DNA from: Bacteroidota bacterium
Lineage (GTDB): Bacteria > Bacteroidota > Bacteroidia > Flavobacteriales > Schleiferiaceae
Length of the DNA: 5,674 nt
Assembly (NCBI GenBank): GCA_005786915.1
Contig: SYCM01000043.1
Location: forward strand, 1-5,674
Reading direction: 5' to 3'
Part shown: in pieces, positions 1 through 4,533 of the stretch
How the letters are laid out: each line of letters begins with the position of its first letter
Position numbering within the stretch: the first letter of the stretch is position 1
The notes under the pieces: model-generated
Databases searched by the model: none
What the model saw: the letters and a program-made list of their open reading frames with translations, nothing else
What the model was told of the DNA's origin: nothing
Translations under genes and position numbers: made by a program

Positions 1-15
1 GCCGCGAAGAATGGC

Positions 16-741
16 TCAGCTCGCTTCCTCGACTAAATGTTTGGTTTTCATGTACTCCTTCGGCGTTTGGTTCGTTTGGCGCTTAAATGCCGAAATGAAG
101 TTGTTCACGTTGCTGTAGCCCACCGTGAATGCGAGTGAAGCCACGTTGTTGGATCCCAGATCGATAAGCCGCATGGCCTGCTGAATTTTGTGCTGGGTGA
201 TCAGCTCTTTGGGTCCAATTTTAAAATGGCGGATGCAGGCGCGCTGCAGCGAACTACGGCTCATGTGGAGGGCGCGGGCTAAGCTTTCTACGTTGATGTT
301 TTGGCGCAAACATTTTTGGATCATCGCTACAATCCGTTCCCGCTCTGTCATGTCGACGGGGGGTGCGTACTTGCTTCGCGGACAAAGTCTTAAAAAACGC
401 TCTGCCTTAAGTACTACGACTTCTACATCGAGATCTGCGGCAAGGCAGTCTAAGGCGCCGTTGCGCAAGCTTTGAATGCGGTGGTGTACGGTGCAGGGTG
501 AAGACACCATGAGCACCCAGAGCATGTTGAGGTCGTCGACTTGGCCGAGCTCTTCCATCAAGGCTGATCCGGCGTCGCTCGTGTGGCTGATGTCCACGAT
601 GGCTAAGTGGGGAAGCCGAAGACTGTTTTGCTCGGTCCAGGAGGCTAAGTCGGGCGCCAGGGCCACCTCAATATGCTGGGCCTTAAGTGCTTCTTCGAAG
701 CGCTTTCGCAGGCCTTCCTGAGGAGAAAGGACGAGAATCAT
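16..741 (-). CDS. AraC-family transcriptional regulator with degenerate receiver-like N-terminal domain
   Basis: This 241-residue protein is probably a cytoplasmic DNA-binding regulator. Residues 1-120 have the rhythm of a response-regulator receiver: a first strand MILVLS, a third strand ending in LAIVDIS with D50 where the phospho-acceptor would sit, LMVSS at the switch Ser/Thr position, and GALDCL before a last helix. The acidic pair after strand 1 is replaced (SPQE), and the lysine expected after GALDCL is missing, so normal phosphorylation is doubtful. Residues 131-235 form an AraC/XylS domain with two helix-turn-helix units: VESLARALHMSRSSLQRAC at about 151-169, then ASLAFTVGYSNVNNF with FKRQTNQTPKEY at about 201-230. 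This is the most diagnostic part. The ATG at 739-741 begins the receiver strand directly, which supports that start; no Shine-Dalgarno is visible. GC is about 50-57% in lines I counted, lower than its neighbours. Its targets are unknown. The AraC call is secure; the receiver call is inference. Confidence 0.88.
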   Translation of the reverse strand: MILVLSPQEGLRKRFEEALKAQHIEVALAPDLASWTEQNSLRLPHLAIVDISHTSDAGSALMEELGQVDDLNMLWVLMVSSPCTVHHRIQSLRNGALDCLAADLDVEVVVLKAERFLRLCPRSKYAPPVDMTERERIVAMIQKCLRQNINVESLARALHMSRSSLQRACIRHFKIGPKELITQHKIQQAMRLIDLGSNNVASLAFTVGYSNVNNFISAFKRQTNQTPKEYMKTKHLVEEAS

Positions 742-759
742 GGGTGATTTGGTTCATTG

Positions 760-777
760 GTTGGTCCAACGAATATA
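760..777 (-). promoter_or_regulatory. Candidate promoter and palindromic operator of the AraC-type gene
   Basis: Read on the minus strand, TATATTCG (770-777) differs by one base from the Bacteroidota -7 consensus TAnnTTTG and would place transcription start about 20-25 nt before the ATG. I see no TTTG at the usual -33 distance. Overlapping its downstream edge is a perfect 11-bp palindrome, GTTGGtCCAAC (760-770), at the expected start point. A regulator bound there would block initiation, so autoregulation is possible. This is inference from position only. Confidence 0.3.
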
Positions 778-836
778 AGACAAACCCTCAGATTGCTCAC
801 CAGATCAACGGAGCCCACCCACCATAGGATTAGGAC

Positions 837-866
837 AAAAAAAAACCGGCAGCACTGGGCTGCCGG
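837..866 (-). terminator. Intrinsic terminator downstream of tRNA-Cys
   Basis: On the minus strand an 8-bp perfect GC-rich stem (CCGGCAGC / GCTGCCGG, at 859-866 and 846-853) closes a 5-nt loop and runs straight into nine uridines (837-845). This is a textbook Rho-independent terminator. It lies 8 nt beyond the 3' end of the tRNA and would end any transcript reading gltX-folB-tRNA-Cys, separating that unit from the co-oriented AraC-type gene downstream. In the plus direction the stem is preceded by A residues but has no useful U-tract, so it is directional. Confidence 0.92.
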
Positions 867-872
867 TCCTTG

Positions 873-955
873 GGAGGTCTCGAGCGGATTCGAACCGCTG
901 TACAAGCTTTTGCAGAGCCTTGCCTAACCTCTCGGCCACGAGACCATGGAGGTCT
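873..955. repeat. 8-bp direct repeat GGAGGTCT bracketing tRNA-Cys
   Basis: GGAGGTCT occurs at 873-880, covering the tRNA 3' acceptor end and discriminator, and again at 948-955, just outside the tRNA 5' end. The copies are 75 bp apart, nearly one tRNA length. This could be the 3' tail of a lost upstream tandem tRNA copy, or chance. Confidence 0.5.
875..945 (-). tRNA. tRNA-Cys(GCA)
   Basis: The 71-nt cloverleaf folds completely by eye. The acceptor stem is GGTCTCG/CGAGACC, the D stem GCC/GGC, and the anticodon stem AGGCT/AGCTT closes the loop CTGCAAA with anticodon GCA (911-913 on the plus strand). The variable loop is GTAC, and the T stem AGCGG/CCGCT encloses TTCGAAT. The discriminator base is U (position 875), the known identity base for cysteine tRNAs, which agrees with the anticodon. 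The 3' CCA is not encoded (CCC follows), so it must be added by nucleotidyltransferase. It lies 60 bp after folB on the same strand and is followed by a strong terminator. Confidence 0.97.
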
Positions 956-956
956 G

Positions 957-964
957 CAAAAGTA
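957..964 (-). promoter_or_regulatory. Candidate -7 promoter element for tRNA-Cys
   Basis: Minus-strand TACTTTTG matches the Bacteroidota -7 consensus TAnnTTTG exactly and ends 11 nt before the mature tRNA 5' end, predicting a short leader of about 6-8 nt. No TTTG sits at the usual 19-21 nt upstream spacing; the nearest well-separated TTTG (996-999) is about 31 nt away. The tRNA may therefore be made both from its own promoter and by read-through from gltX-folB. An 8-base match is not proof. Confidence 0.45.
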
Positions 965-1005
965 GGCAAATACCGCGAACCCCGCGCGGCCCGAGCAAAC
1001 TAGGT

Positions 1006-1371
1006 TTAACGGCGCACGTCCCAGACCACCTGGACCGCCTTGACGTCGCCGTCCAAGGGAGGATTAAGCTTGGCTAACGACAACCTAACGCGCTCAACCA
1101 TAGGGTGTTCGTCCATAATGCGCCGCGCCATTCGCTCTAGAACCGTTTCCAAAAGCTTGGCGCGAACGGCCATCTCTTCGCTGACGATGCGCCGCAACGC
1201 CACGTAGTCCACGGTGTCGATTAGGTCGTCAGTTTCGGCGGAGCCCACCACGTCCGCCCAAGCCCGTACGTTAATGAGGTAGTCGCTGCCAATAACGGCT
1301 TCTTCAGGAAGGCAGCCGTGAAAGGCGTACTCCCGCTGGTCGACGAGGTCGATTCGAGTGCGGCGTTTCAT
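1006..1371 (-). CDS. folB: Dihydroneopterin aldolase
   Basis: This cytoplasmic enzyme of folate biosynthesis cleaves 7,8-dihydroneopterin to 6-hydroxymethyl-7,8-dihydropterin and glycolaldehyde. At 121 residues it has the normal family length. Visible signatures are FHGCLPEEAVIG (about 17-28), containing the conserved active-site glutamate region; DDLIDTVDYVAL (about 48-59); LLETVLERM (about 73-81), where LLE normally contacts the pterin; and the C-terminal KLNPPLDGDVKAVQVVW, with K101 at the position of the conserved catalytic lysine. All key motifs are intact. The ATG at 1369-1371 lies 6 nt after the gltX stop, with AAGGA overlapping that stop, so expression is probably coupled to gltX. No other folate gene is in the window. 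Some family members also epimerise dihydroneopterin or act on its triphosphate, which cannot be excluded here. Confidence 0.95.
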   Translation of the reverse strand: MKRRTRIDLVDQREYAFHGCLPEEAVIGSDYLINVRAWADVVGSAETDDLIDTVDYVALRRIVSEEMAVRAKLLETVLERMARRIMDEHPMVERVRLSLAKLNPPLDGDVKAVQVVWDVRR

Positions 1372-1374
1372 CGA

Positions 1375-1379
1375 TCCTT
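1375..1379 (-). promoter_or_regulatory. Ribosome binding site of folB overlapping the gltX stop codon
   Basis: The minus strand reads TAAGGATCGATG: the gltX stop TAA shares its two A residues with AAGGA, which stands only 3 nt before the folB ATG. The short spacing is suboptimal for fresh initiation and suits re-initiation by ribosomes finishing gltX. It supports 1371 as the folB start. Confidence 0.5.
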
Positions 1380-2919
1380 ATCCGAGTGTAGAAATGGCTT
1401 TTTCAATACGGGCCTCGCATTCAGCGCGACCGAGGAGCTCCATAACCCCGAAGATGCTGGGTCCCTGAGTGGTTCCGGCAATGGCGAGGCGTACGACCGG
1501 CCCCACCGCGCCAAAGCCCAGCCCCGTTTCGGCGAGAAATGCTTTAAACGCGTCTTCGAGCACGGACTCCGTGTAGTTCGTCGCCGCCCAACGGCGCACC
1601 AAGCTGCGCAGGTGACTCGCCGAGTCAGCCGTCCACTTTTTTTCGACCATTGCCGCGTCGTATTCGGCCGGCTTGGCAAACAGGTAGGGAGCGGCCTGAA
1701 CGGCGTCGGACATGAATTCCGCGCGGTCCAAAAAGAGGCTTAAAGCCCTGGTGGCGAACGCGGAATCGACCGCGGCGCCAAAGGCTTCGGCGACACCAGC
1801 CTGGTACTCGGCCGCGAGCACTTCGGGCGAACGCTGGCGCAAATGCTGCTGGTTGAACCATTTAGCTTTTTCAAAGTCAAAGCGGGCGCCCGCTTTGTGG
1901 ACCTTGTCGATGGAGAAGGCCTGTACGAGCTCGTCGAGCGAGAAAATTTCTTGATTGGTGCCCGGGTTCCAGCCCAAGAAGGCCAGCATGTTGACAAAGC
2001 CCTCGGGGTAGAACCCCCGCTCGCGGTACCCGCTCGCGGTTTCGCCGGTCTCGGCGTTGGCCCAGTTGAGCGGAAAGACCGGGAAGCCCAAACGGTCGCC
2101 GTCGCGCTTGGACAACTTGCCGTTCCCGTCGGGGCGGAGCAAGAGCGGAAGGTGCGCAAATTCTGGCTGTTCCCAACCGAAAAAGCGGTACAGCAGCACG
2201 TGGAGGGGGGCCGAAGGCAACCACTCCTCGCCCCGAATCACGTGGGTAATCTCCATGAGTCGGTCGTCGACCACGTTGGCCAGGTGGTAGGTGGGCATGC
2301 CGTCGCCCTTGAGCAGGACCTTGTCGTCGAGGTTGAGCGTGTTGACGCTGACCCAACCGCGAATTCGGTCCTCAAACTTCACTTCTTCGTTGCGCGGCAT
2401 TTTCACGCGGACCACATAGGCCTCGCCCGCGGCCAAACGGCGCGCCACCTCGTCTTCGGGCAGCGTCAAGCTGTTTTTCATCGACGTCCGCGTGATGCTG
2501 TTGTACTGCCAGTTGGGATTGCCCGCGGACTTGGCCCGCTCGCGGATTGCCTCCAGCTCTTCGGGCGTATCAAACGCGTAGTACGCGTGACCGGCAGCCA
2601 AAAGCTGGTCGGCATAGGCGCGGTACATGGGCTTTCGGTCGGACTGGCGGTAGGGCGCGTGCGGCCCGTGGTCGGCGATTTGGCCGTTGACCCCGATGCC
2701 CTCGTCGGGCGAAATTCCACACCAAGCCAAGGCGTCGACGATGTACTGCTCGGCGCCCGGCACAAATCGGGTCTGGTCGGTGTCTTCGATGCGAAGCAAA
2801 AAGTCTCCGCCCAACTTTTTGGCAAAGAGGTAGTTGTACAAAGCGGTGCGGACTCCGCCCATGTGGAGCGGGCCGGTGGGGCTGGGGGCAAAACGAACGC
2901 GAACGCGGCGGTCAGACAT
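1378..2919 (-). CDS. gltX: Glutamyl-tRNA synthetase (class I)
   Basis: The enzyme charges tRNA-Glu with glutamate using ATP in the cytoplasm. It is 513 residues, a usual GluRS length. The Rossmann catalytic domain starts at once with VRVRFAPSPTGPLHMGG (6-22), where HMGG is the HIGH-motif equivalent at 19-22. RIEDTD (43-48) binds substrate, VIRGEEWLPSAP lies at about 228-238, and KLSKRDG (268-274) is the KMSKS-type loop. The pattern FAPSPTGPLH distinguishes GluRS from GlnRS. The stretch 279-325 (GFPVFPLNW to GWNPGTNQEIF) is typical of Bacteroidota GluRS. The C-terminal helical anticodon-binding region ends with TTQGPSIFGVMELLG (483-497). No Cys-based zinc knuckle is seen in the 95-130 region. 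The start at 2917-2919 is fixed by MSDRRVRVRF and a good AAGGA site; the frame stays open upstream for 363 codons, but only as antisense to lysS. It heads the likely gltX-folB-tRNA-Cys unit. Confidence 0.97.
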   Translation of the reverse strand: MSDRRVRVRFAPSPTGPLHMGGVRTALYNYLFAKKLGGDFLLRIEDTDQTRFVPGAEQYIVDALAWCGISPDEGIGVNGQIADHGPHAPYRQSDRKPMYRAYADQLLAAGHAYYAFDTPEELEAIRERAKSAGNPNWQYNSITRTSMKNSLTLPEDEVARRLAAGEAYVVRVKMPRNEEVKFEDRIRGWVSVNTLNLDDKVLLKGDGMPTYHLANVVDDRLMEITHVIRGEEWLPSAPLHVLLYRFFGWEQPEFAHLPLLLRPDGNGKLSKRDGDRLGFPVFPLNWANAETGETASGYRERGFYPEGFVNMLAFLGWNPGTNQEIFSLDELVQAFSIDKVHKAGARFDFEKAKWFNQQHLRQRSPEVLAAEYQAGVAEAFGAAVDSAFATRALSLFLDRAEFMSDAVQAAPYLFAKPAEYDAAMVEKKWTADSASHLRSLVRRWAATNYTESVLEDAFKAFLAETGLGFGAVGPVVRLAIAGTTQGPSIFGVMELLGRAECEARIEKAISTLG

Positions 2920-2926
2920 AGTAAAA

Positions 2927-2931
2927 TCCTT
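2927..2931 (-). promoter_or_regulatory. Ribosome binding site of gltX
   Basis: AAGGA on the minus strand stands 7 nt before the ATG, an ideal distance. It is the only well-spaced Shine-Dalgarno-like sequence in the window and picks the MSDRR start over the long upstream extension of the same frame. Confidence 0.6.
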
Positions 2932-2939
2932 GAGGGCCG

Positions 2940-2947
2940 CAAAGATA
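2940..2947 (-). promoter_or_regulatory. -7 promoter element of gltX
   Basis: Minus-strand TATCTTTG is an exact match to Bacteroidota TAnnTTTG. It ends 20 nt before the gltX ATG, giving a predicted leader of about 16 nt that still includes the AAGGA site. The -33 TTTG element is not recognisable in the GC-rich spacer. Confidence 0.6.
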
Positions 2948-2988
2948 CGGCGCCCGCAATCGCCCGCCCCCGCGCGAGGCCAAGCCCT

Positions 2989-2996
2989 TATCTTTG
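2989..2996 (+). promoter_or_regulatory. -7 promoter element of lysS
   Basis: Plus-strand TATCTTTG, identical to the gltX box in mirror orientation, ends just 4 nt before the lysS ATG. With the usual distance from this element to the start point, transcription would begin at or within a base or two of the AUG, predicting a leaderless lysS mRNA. No -33 TTTG is visible upstream. Confidence 0.55.
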
Positions 2997-3000
2997 CCGC

Positions 3001-4518
3001 ATGGAGCGCCAACTCAGCGAACAAGAACTTTTTCGACGCCAAGCACTGGGTGAACTCCGCGCTTTGGGCGTGGATCCCTACCCCGCGGCCGAAGTGCCCG
3101 TGACCCACCACGCGGCCGACATTTTGCACGGCTTCGCCGCCAACCCCGAGGGCTACGCCGAAGTCTGCGTAGCCGGCCGGCTCATGGCCAAACGCATCAT
3201 GGGCAAAGCGTCGTTTGCCAGCGTGCAGGACAGCTCGGGCCGCATTCAGGTCTACGTCAACCGCGACGAAATCTGCCCGGGCGACGACAAAGCCCTTTAC
3301 AACGACGTGTTCAAGAAGCACTTGGACCTCGGAGACTTTGTGGCGTTTTATGGCCACGTGTTCACGACGCAAACGGGCGAAATCAGCGTGCACGCCACCC
3401 GCCTTGAGGTGCTGAGCAAGTCGCTGCGCCCGCTTCCGACCGTGAAAAAAGACGCCGACGGCACGGTCTACGACGCGTTCAGCGACCCCGAACTGCGCTA
3501 CCGCCAGCGCTACGTGGACCTCGTGGTTAACGAGGGGGTGCGCGACGTGTTTGTGGCCCGGACCAAGATTTTCAGCGCCATGCGCCGCATCTTCAACGAG
3601 GCCGGCTACCTCGAGGTCGAAACGCCCATCCTTCAACCGATTCCGGGCGGAGCCGCGGCGCGGCCCTTTGTGACGCACCACAACGCCCTGGACATTCCGC
3701 TCTACCTGCGCATTGCCAACGAGCTCTACCTCAAGCGCTTGATTGTGGGCGGATTCGACGGCGTGTACGAGTTTGCCAAGGACTTCCGCAACGAGGGCAT
3801 GGACCGCACCCACAACCCGGAGTTTACGGTGATGGAAATTTATGTGGCCTACAAGGACTACCGCTGGATGATGGACTTCACCGAGAAGGCCCTGGCGCAG
3901 ATCGCGCTTGAGGTCAAGGGCAGCCACAGCTTCACGGTGGGCGGAACCGAGATTTCGTTCCAAGCGCCATTTGCCCGCGTGCCCATTTTGGAGGCGATCA
4001 AAACCCACGCCGGCCTGGACCTTTTGGGCAAAACCGAAGACGAGATTCGCGCCGCGGCCAAGTCCGTTGGGGTGGAGGTTTCGGATGAAATGGGTTCCGG
4101 AAAATTAATCGACGCCATTTTTGGCGACCGCTGCGAGCACCACTACGTGCAGCCCACGTTTATTACGGATTACCCGGTGGAAATGTCGCCGCTCTGCAAG
4201 CGCCACCGCGACGACGACCGCCTGACGGAGCGCTTCGAGTTGTTCATCAACGGCAAAGAAATCGCCAACGCCTACTCGGAGCTCAACGACCCGATCGATC
4301 AGCTCGACCGATTTGAGGAGCAGCTCAAGCTCAGCGCCAAGGGCGACGACGAGGCGATGTTCATCGATCTGGACTTTGTGCGCGCCCTCGAGTACGGAAT
4401 GCCCCCCACTTCAGGCATGGGCATTGGAATGGACCGCCTGACTATGCTGTTGACCGATCAGTCGAGCATCCAGGAAGTGCTGTTCTTCCCGCAAATGCGC
4501 CCCGAAAAGGCGGACTAA
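3001..4518 (+). CDS. lysS: Lysyl-tRNA synthetase (class II)
   Basis: The enzyme charges tRNA-Lys with lysine using ATP; class II LysRS normally acts as a cytoplasmic homodimer. The 505-residue product begins MERQLSEQELFRRQALGELRALG-like, the usual N-terminal helix, ending in DPYPA. An OB-fold anticodon-binding domain follows (about 55-150, beginning VCVAGRLMAKRIMGKASF). Class II motif 1 lies at about 188-209 (ending EVETP), followed by the lysine-specific IPGGAAARPF (214-223). Motif 2 is FRNEGMDRTHNPEFT (262-276), and motif 3 is GMGIGMDRL (472-480) followed by SIQEVLFFPQMRPE. All catalytic motifs are intact. The ATG at 3001 is chosen from homology; there is no Shine-Dalgarno. It ends seven residues or fewer past motif 3, whereas some Bacteroidota LysRS, as I recall, carry an extra C-terminal domain. 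It diverges from gltX and is followed by mutS2 after 15 bp, probably co-transcribed. Confidence 0.97.
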   Translation: MERQLSEQELFRRQALGELRALGVDPYPAAEVPVTHHAADILHGFAANPEGYAEVCVAGRLMAKRIMGKASFASVQDSSGRIQVYVNRDEICPGDDKALYNDVFKKHLDLGDFVAFYGHVFTTQTGEISVHATRLEVLSKSLRPLPTVKKDADGTVYDAFSDPELRYRQRYVDLVVNEGVRDVFVARTKIFSAMRRIFNEAGYLEVETPILQPIPGGAAARPFVTHHNALDIPLYLRIANELYLKRLIVGGFDGVYEFAKDFRNEGMDRTHNPEFTVMEIYVAYKDYRWMMDFTEKALAQIALEVKGSHSFTVGGTEISFQAPFARVPILEAIKTHAGLDLLGKTEDEIRAAAKSVGVEVSDEMGSGKLIDAIFGDRCEHHYVQPTFITDYPVEMSPLCKRHRDDDRLTERFELFINGKEIANAYSELNDPIDQLDRFEEQLKLSAKGDDEAMFIDLDFVRALEYGMPPTSGMGIGMDRLTMLLTDQSSIQEVLFFPQMRPEKAD

Positions 4519-4533
4519 GCGCCGCGATTCCCG

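Larger units (their letters stand above)
2936..3000. repeat. Inverted repeat formed by the two divergent promoters
   Basis: The arms GCCGCAAAGATA (2936-2947) and TATCTTTGCCGC (2989-3000) are reverse complements at 11 of 12 positions, with a 41-bp GC-rich spacer. The identity extends beyond the -7 boxes into the adjoining GCCGC/GCGGC. It gives the gltX-lysS control region dyad symmetry. The 41-bp spacing is too wide for a simple operator dyad and would not make a compact hairpin. Confidence 0.7.

Noticed and set aside
188..721. Plus-strand open frames of 95 and 81 codons inside the AraC-type gene
   Set aside because: They lie opposite a confident helix-turn-helix gene, have low-complexity Arg/Ser-rich translations and no promoter or ribosome site.
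973..989. Possible 5-bp hairpin CCGCG/CGCGG between folB and tRNA-Cys
   Set aside because: The stem is short with a 7-nt loop and no following U-tract on either strand, so it does not qualify as a terminator or attenuator.
1843..3000. 386-codon open frame upstream of and in frame with lysS, antisense to gltX
   Set aside because: It is the same codon-bias shadow on the other strand. LysRS homology starts at the ATG at 3001, directly after a promoter box.
2920..4008. 363-codon open antisense extension of the gltX frame across lysS
   Set aside because: The translation is rich in His, Val, Arg and Ala with no family resemblance. It arises because GC-rich codon use in lysS leaves few stops in this antisense frame, and the gltX start is fixed by homology and an AAGGA site.
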